This document shows, piece by piece, positions 53,720 to 62,237 of a DNA stretch of 64,000 bases. Location: the NCBI RefSeq assembly GCF_000217715.1, contig NC_015658.1, positions 1-64,000 on the forward strand, given 5' to 3'. The stretch comes from Halopiger xanaduensis SH-6 (GTDB lineage Archaea; Halobacteriota; Halobacteria; Halobacteriales; Natrialbaceae). The position numbers and the translations under genes were made by a program. Within the stretch, counting starts at the first letter, position 1. Every line of letters starts with the position of its first letter. Under the pieces are notes generated by a model, which searched no databases, was not told where the DNA came from, and was given only the letters and a program-made list of their open reading frames with translations.

Positions 53720-54196
53720 CATCGTAGGCCGAGTGCGTCGGTCTGCTACGCGGGAGTGCTTTCATGCGGGATCCTAGGGTCTGAATACGTCTAGTCTCGC
53801 TCTGGTATCGAATTCGATCAAAACTCCCGTGATTCCGCCATTTTCGCCCGTTTTCGCTCGCTATCCTAGTTAGCAACTAGGGTCCGAATTTATAATACGT
53901 TGCGTTCACAGAAGTTCGAGTAGGCAGGGTTCAATGTTAGTGAACGGTATCGAATCGCGTTTATACTAGTGATCGGCGGATTTGACGAGGAATGATATCG
54001 TTCGGAATTGTTTATACCTGTACCATTGTAAAAATATCATCAGCGACACCGCTGCGGAGACGGTCCGTACGCCGTAACGGACGTGCCGTTCACCGATGAT
54101 GAACGACTGCGGTTTCGATTTCGGTTCTCAAGTTGGCCATCTCGTGGATTCTCAGCGAATCGGATTCGTATTCGCTGAGTGTACGCGATCTATCGA
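53720..54196. other. Gene-free spacer between loci
   Basis: 477 bases with no gene. It separates the glycan locus from the sugar-import locus. AT-rich near 53890 and 54000-54035. Confidence 0.4.
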
Positions 54197-55132
54197 TCAC
54201 TCCTTGAGCGCCCCTTGCGTGAGCCCGCTCACGATGCGCTCCTGGGCCACCATGACGATCACTGCCATCGGGATCACGCCGATGATGCTCGCCGCGGCCA
54301 TCAGGTTGTACTCGACCTGCTGTGTCCCCTGGAAGGCGAAGATTCCGTGGAGAATCGGCGCCCAGTCATCTGGGGTGCCCGTGACCATCAGATACGAGAA
54401 GAAGAACTCGTTGTAGACGATGATAAAGGTCAAAATCCCGGCCGTCGCCACGCCCGGTGCGGACAGCGGCACGATGATTCGCCAGAGGGCGCCGATCCGC
54501 GTCGACCCCTCGATTCGAGAGGCGTCCTCGAGTCCGTCGGGAATCTGCCGGTAAAACGTCGTCAGCAGGAAGATGATCAGCGGCATCGTGATGGCGCTCA
54601 GCGGCATGACGATACTCCACGGCGTGTTGTAGAGTTCGGGCGACTCGAGGCCGATCAGGGTGACCTGTCCGGTGAACAACCGATACAGCGGGATAAGGAA
54701 CGCGACCGGTGGGAAGTAAGAGATCACGAGGGTCAGTAGCAACAGCGGCGTGCGACCGCGGAACTCGTATCGGCCGAAGACGTAGCCGGCGATACTCCCG
54801 ACGAACAGGACGATGATCGTCGAGAGCGCGGCGATGACGACGCTGTTCAGGATGTAGAGGTGGAAGGGGACGGTCTCGAACACCTCGAGGAATGCGCCGG
54901 GATTGAATCCTTTCGGGACGACTCCCATATCGGCGATCTGATTGGTCGGCGTCAGCGCGAGGACGAACAGCCAGTAGAACGGGAACAGCGACACCGTCAG
55001 GAAAAAGCCGAGTCCGACGTAGGTGAGCCACCGGTAGACGGTATCGGGATCGCGGATCGCTTTTCTGGCGGTTCGCTCGAGGACGTTTTTGCTTTCGGTA
55101 GACGTGGATGCGGTAGTTGATGCGTCTGCCAT
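54197..55132 (-). CDS. Sugar ABC transporter permease (MalG type)
   Basis: 311 residues, six helices. The EAA loop that docks the ATPase is DGLEDASRIEGSTRIGALWR, about residues 200-220. It pairs with the MalF-type permease gene directly upstream (one base between coding regions). Confidence 0.92.
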   Translation of the reverse strand: MADASTTASTSTESKNVLERTARKAIRDPDTVYRWLTYVGLGFFLTVSLFPFYWLFVLALTPTNQIADMGVVPKGFNPGAFLEVFETVPFHLYILNSVVIAALSTIIVLFVGSIAGYVFGRYEFRGRTPLLLLTLVISYFPPVAFLIPLYRLFTGQVTLIGLESPELYNTPWSIVMPLSAITMPLIIFLLTTFYRQIPDGLEDASRIEGSTRIGALWRIIVPLSAPGVATAGILTFIIVYNEFFFSYLMVTGTPDDWAPILHGIFAFQGTQQVEYNLMAAASIIGVIPMAVIVMVAQERIVSGLTQGALKE

Positions 55133-55133
55133 G

Positions 55134-56132
55134 CTATTGCCCTCCGTTTTCTTGGCGACGGATCTGGACCAGATACCCGAGCAGCAAGACCCCGATGAGT
55201 GCAGCGATGATGAACGCGACAGCTGCGGCGGAGCCGTATCGGTTCCCGCTCCAGAGGTCGATCACGAGGCAACTCAGCGTCGGCACGGTGTTACAGCCGG
55301 CCGTCGATTCGACGAGGCCGTACACCTTGAGCGCGCCGATAGTTCGGAACAGAAGCGCGACGAGCAGCGCCGGGAGGACGAGCGGGAACGTGATCGTTCG
55401 GAACTGCTGGATCCGCGAGGCGCCCGCGACCTCGGCGACGTCGTAGAGGCTCCGGTCGATGCTCTGCAGCCCCGCGAGGATCAGCAGCGCCATGAACGCC
55501 GACTGCTTCCAGATATCGGCAACGACGGCGACGAACAGCCCGTCCTGGCTGTTGGCCAGCGGCGTCGTCGAGATGAGTCCCAACTCGTTGAGCGGGCCGA
55601 CCGCGAATCCGATCGACGGCTGGAACATCAGGTAGAAAATCATCCCCTGGATCACGATCGGGACCGCCCACGGGAGGATCAACGCGACGCGAGCCCACCG
55701 GCGGCCGCGAAACTCCTTGTTCAGGATCAGCGCCATCCCGAATCCGAGCACCGTCTCGATGGCGACTGCGCTAACCGTGTAGAGCAGCGTGACGGGCACG
55801 GCGCTGGTGAACGGATTCGAGAGGCTGAAGAAGGGCCGTTGAAGGTTCGCTTGCCCGGTTAGAATCTCGACGTAGTTTTCTAGACCGACGAAGTCGCCGA
55901 CGGGATTCGCCCCGGCGACGTTGTCCGCGTGCAGGGAGATGTTGCCCGTGTACAGCAGCGGCCAGATGGCCATCGTCCCCAGCAGCGCGAACACGGGGAG
56001 CAACATCATGTAGACGAACTGCGTGTCGCTGCGGCGCTCGAGCCAGTTCAGCAGCGTGCGATCGACGCGGTACCGCGACCGGCTCGTCGACGGTTCGACT
56101 CGCGATGCCGTCGTGCTGTCCTCGGCGCTCAT
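55134..56132 (-). CDS. Sugar ABC transporter permease (MalF type)
   Basis: 332 residues from ATG 56132. The frame stays open far upstream to 57002, but that part overlaps the binding-protein gene in another frame and is not protein-like. The EAA loop is YDVAEVAGASRIQQFRTITF. The ATG overlaps the binding-protein stop as ATGA, a sign of coupled translation. Confidence 0.92.
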   Translation of the reverse strand: MSAEDSTTASRVEPSTSRSRYRVDRTLLNWLERRSDTQFVYMMLLPVFALLGTMAIWPLLYTGNISLHADNVAGANPVGDFVGLENYVEILTGQANLQRPFFSLSNPFTSAVPVTLLYTVSAVAIETVLGFGMALILNKEFRGRRWARVALILPWAVPIVIQGMIFYLMFQPSIGFAVGPLNELGLISTTPLANSQDGLFVAVVADIWKQSAFMALLILAGLQSIDRSLYDVAEVAGASRIQQFRTITFPLVLPALLVALLFRTIGALKVYGLVESTAGCNTVPTLSCLVIDLWSGNRYGSAAAVAFIIAALIGVLLLGYLVQIRRQENGGQ

Positions 56133-57583
56133 GAGTCGCTGTGCTCGGCCTCGATATCGCTCAGTCGATCGGCGAGGCTCGACATCGCTTCCTCGACGCC
56201 CGAGTCTCCCATCAGCGCGGCGTTCGCCTCCTGAGCGACGGGGTCGACTTGCTGGTCCCAGACTTCCGTCACGGGTCTGGCCATCGTGTGATCCCCGGCG
56301 TAGGAGAGCGCGTCGAGGTACCGACCCATGACCGGGACGTCTCCCGAGTTCTCCAGGACGTCCGGTCGGGGCGGGATGTGTCCGACGAGTTCGAAGTTTC
56401 GCCGCTGGAACTCCTCGCTTGTCAGCACCTCGAGGAACTCGAGACAGTCCTCGAGTTGGGTCGTGTTGGGGTTGATACAGTAGTTCCAGCCGCCGAGCGC
56501 GCCGATAGAGCCGCCGGTGCCGGGATACTCGCCCTCGCCTTCCGGGACGCCGTAGGGCATCGGCATCACGCCCATGTCCTCGCCGAGCGCGTCGTCGGCC
56601 CCGTTGATGTTGATCGAGTAGGGCCAGTTCCGCAGCGCGACGGCGTTGCGGTCGGTGAACGGACTCATCGAGGGCGACAGTCCCCACTGGAACGCCTCTT
56701 CGGACGTGATACCGCCGGCGAACGCGTCGAGCGTATCGGGTGCGTCCGTCCCGTGGATGAAGGTTCGGGCCATCCGGAGCGACTCGAGGACGGGTTCCTC
56801 GTCGACGGTCACGGGACGGTCGCCGACCGGCCCGTAGAGGTTTTCCTCGGGATTGCCGAAGTACCCGCCGCCCCACGACGTGAGGAACTCGTTGAATACG
56901 CAGCAGCCGAGTTGAATCTCGGACGCGGCCTGCCAGTTGAAGCCGTAGTCGACGTCGGACTGCTCGTAGACGTCCGCGAGTTCGTTGGAGAACTGTTCCC
57001 ACGACAGCGGATCGGTGCTGTACTGCTCCCAGTCGTAGCCGGCGTCTTCGACCAGATCTTTCCGGTACTGGATCGTCGGGAAGTCCGGATACAGTGGCAC
57101 GCCGTACAGCTCACCGTCCTGGCTCGTCACGGAGTTGACGCTCTGCTCGAAGTAGTCGTTGCGGACCGTCTCGATAACGTCGTCGGACAGTTCGCCCTCG
57201 AGGTTCAGTATCTGCCCCCGCACGATAAACGGCAGCGTCCAGCCGCTGTCGAACGCCAGCAGGTCGGGTTGCTCCTGGTTGGAGTTGAGCCACTGGGAGT
57301 ACTGGTTTTGCATCTCGTCGGTGTTCTCCCCGCCGCTGATCATCTCGAGTTGGATGTCCTCGGAGAGGCCGGCGTCGTACAGCGCCTCTTGAATCGCGTC
57401 GCTGTTGTTCTGCCACTCGTTCGTGGCGGTCAACTGTAGTACCGACGCACCGTCGTCGCTGCCGCCGAAACAGCCTGCGAAACTCGCCGTCATTCCCGTC
57501 GCACCGGCGAGTTTCACGAACCGTCGTCGCCGAATCGAACTGCGCACAGTCCGCCCGGTCGGGCTGCTGTAGCTGTCAGGCAT
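56129..57583 (-). CDS. Sugar ABC transporter substrate-binding lipoprotein
   Basis: 484 residues. A twin-arginine signal (SIRRRRFVKLAGATG) is followed by the lipobox FAGC, typical of haloarchaeal Tat lipoproteins. The mature part is a MalE-type extracellular solute-binding protein (LQLTATNEWQNNSDAIQEAL; DGELYGVPLYPDFPTIQYRK). It captures oligosaccharide outside the cell and delivers it to the two permeases. Confidence 0.92.
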   Translation of the reverse strand: MPDSYSSPTGRTVRSSIRRRRFVKLAGATGMTASFAGCFGGSDDGASVLQLTATNEWQNNSDAIQEALYDAGLSEDIQLEMISGGENTDEMQNQYSQWLNSNQEQPDLLAFDSGWTLPFIVRGQILNLEGELSDDVIETVRNDYFEQSVNSVTSQDGELYGVPLYPDFPTIQYRKDLVEDAGYDWEQYSTDPLSWEQFSNELADVYEQSDVDYGFNWQAASEIQLGCCVFNEFLTSWGGGYFGNPEENLYGPVGDRPVTVDEEPVLESLRMARTFIHGTDAPDTLDAFAGGITSEEAFQWGLSPSMSPFTDRNAVALRNWPYSININGADDALGEDMGVMPMPYGVPEGEGEYPGTGGSIGALGGWNYCINPNTTQLEDCLEFLEVLTSEEFQRRNFELVGHIPPRPDVLENSGDVPVMGRYLDALSYAGDHTMARPVTEVWDQQVDPVAQEANAALMGDSGVEEAMSSLADRLSDIEAEHSDS

Positions 57584-57607
57584 ACACAGTATCGTCCTGC
57601 AGTAGAT

Positions 57608-57617
57608 ACATATATGT
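57608..57617 (-). promoter_or_regulatory. TATA-like box for the ABC importer operon
   Basis: ACATATATGT lies 25-34 bases upstream of ATG 57583; a leaderless transcript of binding protein and two permeases is likely. Confidence 0.5.
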
Positions 57618-57713
57618 TTCCATTGAACATGATTTGCTATCCTCTCCGAATACTATCGTTCGTGCTACTGCCCCAGCTGCTACCCCTCTCACTCCACTGT
57701 TCTTCGGCCCGTC

Positions 57714-58871
57714 TCACGACGTCGGCTGCTGCTCGGGTTTCAGCCCGTGGACGAGCGCGTCGCCGGTCGCGGTATCGAACAGATGGATGCTCGATTGATC
57801 GAAGGTGACGTCGATCACTTCGTTTTCTTCGATTTCCGTATCGGGCGTGACGCTCATCAGCAGGTGGTCCCGCTCGAGGGGAGCGTCCTCGTTGTCGGCG
57901 CGGCCGTCGGTTTGCGGCACGAGGTAGACATACATTCGTTCGCCGATCGGCTCGATCACGTCGACCGATGCGCGGACCGACCCTGCCGTCCCCCCGTTGC
58001 GATGTGCGGATTCGGGATAGATGTCCTCCGGCCGAACGCCGAGCGTGACTCCATCTGCATCCGCATCCACATCTGCCTCCTCGAGGCCGACGCCGTCGAC
58101 GGTGACCGTCTCCGACTCGAAGCGACGGTTCGCGACGCTCCCTTCGATGAAGTTCATCGACGGCGAGCCGATGAAGCCGGCGACGAACAGGTTCGCCGGT
58201 TCGTTGTAACACGTAAGCGGCGGGGCGATCTGCTGGAGCACGCCGCCGTTGATGATCGCGACGCGGTCGGACATCGTCATCGCCTCCTCCTGATCGTGGG
58301 TGACGTAGATCGCCGTCACGTCCAGCTTTCGTTGAATGCGCTGCAGTTCCGTCCGCATGTGGACCCGCAGTTTGGCGTCCAGATTCGCCAGCGGCTCGTC
58401 CATGAGGAACACCTCCGGATCGCGCACGATCGCGCGGCCGATCGCGACGCGCTGGCGCTGCCCGCCGGAGAGCTCGCTGGGCATCCGGTCGAGCATCCCC
58501 TCGAGTTGCAGCGTTTCGACGGCGTCGTCGACTCGGCGGTCGATGACCTCGTCGTCGGTGCCCCGGATCCGGAGCCCGTAGCTCATGTTGTCGAAGACGT
58601 CCATGTGGGGGAACAAGGCGATGTTCTGGAACACCATGGCGATATCTCGGTCCTTCGGCGGCAGCCCGGTCACGTCTTCGTCGTCGATATAGACGCTCCC
58701 CGACGACTGCGTCGTGAGGCCGCTGATCATCTCGAGCGTCGTCGACTTCCCACAGCCCGAGGGGCCGACCAGCGAGATGAACTCGCCGTCCTCGATCTCG
58801 AGGGTCATGTCGTCGACGGCCGTGACGTCGCCGTACCGCTTGCTCACGTTCTCCAAGCGAACCGAACCCAT
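57714..58871 (-). CDS. Sugar ABC transporter ATP-binding protein (MalK/UgpC type)
   Basis: 385 residues. ATPase domain: Walker A VGPSGCGKST, signature ELSGGQRQRVAIGRAI, Walker B FLMDEPLANLDAKLR, switch YVTHDQEEAM. The C-terminal MalK-type OB/TOBE domain spans about 240-375 (LGVRPEDIYPE). It powers the permeases downstream. It lies ahead of the binding protein with 130 bases between and has its own TATA-like box. Confidence 0.93.
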   Translation of the reverse strand: MGSVRLENVSKRYGDVTAVDDMTLEIEDGEFISLVGPSGCGKSTTLEMISGLTTQSSGSVYIDDEDVTGLPPKDRDIAMVFQNIALFPHMDVFDNMSYGLRIRGTDDEVIDRRVDDAVETLQLEGMLDRMPSELSGGQRQRVAIGRAIVRDPEVFLMDEPLANLDAKLRVHMRTELQRIQRKLDVTAIYVTHDQEEAMTMSDRVAIINGGVLQQIAPPLTCYNEPANLFVAGFIGSPSMNFIEGSVANRRFESETVTVDGVGLEEADVDADADGVTLGVRPEDIYPESAHRNGGTAGSVRASVDVIEPIGERMYVYLVPQTDGRADNEDAPLERDHLLMSVTPDTEIEENEVIDVTFDQSSIHLFDTATGDALVHGLKPEQQPTS

Positions 58872-58894
58872 GCTCAGAATATCATAACTCAGCT

Positions 58895-58907
58895 ACATAA
58901 ATATTCG
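58895..58907 (-). promoter_or_regulatory. TATA-like box for the MalK-type ATPase gene
   Basis: CGAATATTTATGT on the minus strand, 24-36 bases upstream of ATG 58871. Confidence 0.5.
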
Positions 58908-59108
58908 TACTGTCGAGGGTCGCTCCGCTCGAGCGTCGAGTATTCGGCTTTTCCCAGTGAGCACTCGCTGGCCCGGTCGACGAACCGTCGTTCGGCTAAA
59001 ACCGCGATCTGACCGGACCGATTATTTATTTCTCACCTTCATATTTGAATTAAATAGGTATATTTTTAGCATCGATGGCGGATAGTGTAACCGGAGTATC
59101 CCATACCA

Positions 59109-62066
59109 ATGGTTAGCAAGCAACGCAGACGCCTACTTGCGAGTATCGGCGCCGGAACGAGTTTGCCGCTCGTTACCGGAGCAACCACTGCCAGATCGGA
59201 CGATGACGGGACCGCAGCGAGCGGGAACGAAACAGACGGCGAGACGGGGCCACCCTTTGACGAACAGGTTGCAGCCGTCCTCGAGCGACTGACCGTCGAA
59301 GAGAAGGTTTCGTTGCTCCACCAGTACCAGCCCCCGATCGATCGGGCGGGGCTCGACGCGTTCCGGACGGGGACGGAGGCGCTGCACGGCGTCGCCTGGC
59401 TCGGCGAGGCGACCGTCTTCCCGCAGGCGATCGGCCTCGGGAGCACGTGGGATCCGGACCTCGTTCGACGAATCGGCGACGCAGTAGGGGACGAGGTACG
59501 CGCGATGCACAACGCGACCGACGGCGGCGTCGGGCTCAACGTCTGGTCGCCGACGGTCGACCCGCTCCGGGATCCCCGCTGGGGCCGCAACGAGGAAGGG
59601 TACGCGGAAGATCCGCTGGTCACAAACGAGATCGCGACGGCGTACACGGACGGGTTGACCGGCGACCATCCGGACTATCTCAAGACGGCGCCGATACTCA
59701 AACACTACATCGGGTACAACAACGAGACCGAGCGGACGACGACCAACGCGGAGATGCCGCCCCGACTCCTGCGCGATTACTACCTTCCCTTCTTCCGCGA
59801 CCCGATCGAGTCGGGTACCGCGGTCGGCGTCATGGCCTCGTACAACGTCGTCAACGGCCGGCCGATGACGGCCTCGCCGCTGCTGAGCGATCCGATCCGC
59901 GAGTGGGCGCCCGACCCGAACGCGATCATGAACGTCAGCGACGCCTGGGCGCCGTTGAACCTCACCGGCGCGCAGGAGTACTTCGACTCGGACGCGGAAG
60001 CGCGCGCCGCCGCGGTGCTGGCGGGACTCGACAGCTTCACCGAGTTCGACGCCGACAACTCGACGACGACCGACGCCTTGCTGGGCGCGCTCGAGGAAGG
60101 CCATCTCGAGGAGGATGACATCGATCGGGCCGCCGGCCACGTATTGACCGTCCGCTCGCTGCTCGGAACGTTCCTCGATCCCTCGGAGGATCCCTACGCC
60201 CACCTCACCGAGGAAGTCCTCGGCCACGAGGACCACCGCGAACTCGCCCGGGAGGCGGCGCGGAAGGGGACGGTCCTCCTCAAAAACGACGCCGACGGTG
60301 CGCTCCCGCTGTCCGAGGACGACACCGTGGCCGTCGTCGGTCCGCTCTCCGACCGGGTCTTCGAGGACTGGTACAGCGGCACGATGCCGTACCGGATCAC
60401 CCTCCGCGAGGGAATGCGCGACCGGTTCGGGCCCGACCAGCTCCGGACCGACGTCGGCGCCGATCGGATCGCGCTCAGAGAGCAGTCCTCCGGCGACTAC
60501 GTGTCGGCCAGCGTCGGCAAGGGCGGCGGCGGTCTCAGCCTCCAGCGCAACGACGCGCCCAGCGTCCAGTTGTTCGAGCGCATCCAGTGGACGGACGACC
60601 ACTGGACGCTCCGGTCGACGGCGAACAATCGGTACGTGACCGTCGACGGCGACGAACTGGTCAACTCCTCGGAGGGGCCGGGCGGCTGGGAGGTCGTCGA
60701 CGAGGCATTCGAGTTCGTCGACGTCGGCGGCTCGGTCGTCCTCCACCATCCCAGCAGCGGCAACTACGTGACCGTCGAGGACGGGATTCTGCAGGCTGCT
60801 GCCGAGGAACAGTCCGACGCCGCTCGGTTCGGCATCGAGGTCCGAACCGACGGGATCGAAGCCGCGATCGAGGCCGCCCGCGACGCCGACGCCGCCGTCG
60901 TCGCCGTCGGGACGCATCCCCTGATGGGCGGCCGCGAGACGCAGGATCGCGACCGCCTCGCCCTGCCCCACTCCCAGCGGGAACTCGTCGAGCGGGTCAG
61001 CGACGCCCAGTCGGATACCGCGGTCGTCCTGCAGAGCAGCTACCCGGTCCACCTCGAGGGCGTCGAGAACCGCGTCCCGTCGATGCTGTGGACCAGCCAC
61101 GCCGGGCAAGAAACCGGACGCGCCTTGACCGACGTCCTGGTCGGCGACGTCTCCCCCGGCGGCTGCCTGACACAGACCTGGCCCCGGTCGGCCGACCGCC
61201 TGCCCGACATCACCGAGTACAACGTCGCCGAGACGGGAATGACATACCGGTACGGGCAGGACGACCCCCTCTACGCGTTCGGACACGGCCTCACCTACAC
61301 CAGCTTCGAGTACGGCGACCTGCAGGTCTCCCCGAGCGCGCCGCTCCAAGCGGGCGAGACGGCGACGATCAGCGTCTCCGTGACCAACACCGGCTCGAGG
61401 GCCGCCGACGAGGTCGTCCAGTGTTACACCAGCCAGCGCCAGTCCCGAACGGACCAGCCCGAAAAAGAGTTGCGCGGCTTCGAGCGCGTCCACCTCGAGC
61501 CGGGCGAGCACACGACCGTCGAGTTCGAGATCGAATACGACGAGTTCTCGTTCTGGGACGTCACCCGCCAACAGCGGGTCGTCGAACGGGCGACCCACTC
61601 GGTGCTCGTCGGCTCGGCATCCGACGACATCCGGGTACAGGGATCGATCCGCGTCGACGGCGAGAAGATCCCGCCGCGGGACCTCTCCGAGACGACGCGG
61701 GCCGTCGACGCCGACGACTGGTCGTGGGACGAGATCGAACTGCTCGACCGCTCGCGCTACGAGGGAACGGTCGTCGGGATGACTGACGGCTCGTGGGTCG
61801 CCTTCCACGACGTCGATCTGCGGGACAAACCGACGGAAGCGACCGTCTCGGTCGCCAACGGCGGCGATAGTGCGGTGACGGTCGAACTCCGACGCGACTC
61901 GCCATCCGGTGCCGTACTCGGTCGGGCGGAAGCCCCGCCAACTGGCGGTGTATACGAGTACGAGGAATACACGCTGTCGCTCGAGCAAGCGACCGGCAAT
62001 AATCGGGAACTCTACGTCGTCGTTCGCGGCGGCGACGCACGCGTCAACACGATCCGACTCGAGTGA
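59109..62066 (+). CDS. Secreted GH3 beta-glycosidase with inserted fascin-like module
   Basis: 985 residues. The twin-arginine-like start KQRRRLLASIGAGTSLPLV predicts export. The GH3 N-terminal barrel (about 45-330) has the nucleophile Asp in NAIMNVSDAWAP. The second GH3 domain begins at about 380 (AARKGTVLLKNDADGALPLS). Between about 450 and 580 lies a beta-trefoil-like insert with repeated S/NxYVTV-type strands. The fibronectin-III-like domain (about 735-820) and a carbohydrate-binding-like C-terminus close the protein. It is probably a beta-xylosidase or beta-glucosidase supplying the importer. Confidence 0.88.
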   Translation: MVSKQRRRLLASIGAGTSLPLVTGATTARSDDDGTAASGNETDGETGPPFDEQVAAVLERLTVEEKVSLLHQYQPPIDRAGLDAFRTGTEALHGVAWLGEATVFPQAIGLGSTWDPDLVRRIGDAVGDEVRAMHNATDGGVGLNVWSPTVDPLRDPRWGRNEEGYAEDPLVTNEIATAYTDGLTGDHPDYLKTAPILKHYIGYNNETERTTTNAEMPPRLLRDYYLPFFRDPIESGTAVGVMASYNVVNGRPMTASPLLSDPIREWAPDPNAIMNVSDAWAPLNLTGAQEYFDSDAEARAAAVLAGLDSFTEFDADNSTTTDALLGALEEGHLEEDDIDRAAGHVLTVRSLLGTFLDPSEDPYAHLTEEVLGHEDHRELAREAARKGTVLLKNDADGALPLSEDDTVAVVGPLSDRVFEDWYSGTMPYRITLREGMRDRFGPDQLRTDVGADRIALREQSSGDYVSASVGKGGGGLSLQRNDAPSVQLFERIQWTDDHWTLRSTANNRYVTVDGDELVNSSEGPGGWEVVDEAFEFVDVGGSVVLHHPSSGNYVTVEDGILQAAAEEQSDAARFGIEVRTDGIEAAIEAARDADAAVVAVGTHPLMGGRETQDRDRLALPHSQRELVERVSDAQSDTAVVLQSSYPVHLEGVENRVPSMLWTSHAGQETGRALTDVLVGDVSPGGCLTQTWPRSADRLPDITEYNVAETGMTYRYGQDDPLYAFGHGLTYTSFEYGDLQVSPSAPLQAGETATISVSVTNTGSRAADEVVQCYTSQRQSRTDQPEKELRGFERVHLEPGEHTTVEFEIEYDEFSFWDVTRQQRVVERATHSVLVGSASDDIRVQGSIRVDGEKIPPRDLSETTRAVDADDWSWDEIELLDRSRYEGTVVGMTDGSWVAFHDVDLRDKPTEATVSVANGGDSAVTVELRRDSPSGAVLGRAEAPPTGGVYEYEEYTLSLEQATGNNRELYVVVRGGDARVNTIRLE

Positions 62067-62237
62067 TCGGTCGACGCTCGACGGCCGCCCGATCGAGACC
62101 GCTCAGCCGGGTACGCCAGTGGCCGTCCGCTGCGAGGGGACGCTCTCGCCCCGCTCGTGTTCACCGAACCGACCGTCTTTTCGCGCGTACGTATTGGCAG
62201 AGTAACAGTAAAGGGATCGGAGCACGCCTGTACGCGC

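Noticed and set aside
55134-57002. A 622-residue reading frame
   Set aside because: Only the part from 56132 is permease-like. The upstream 290 residues are Arg-rich and overlap the binding-protein gene in another frame.
59133-61988. Long minus-strand frame opposite the GH3 gene
   Set aside because: A mirror of a GC-rich gene with strong third-position bias. The plus strand has a signal peptide and GH3 motifs; the minus product has no family pattern.
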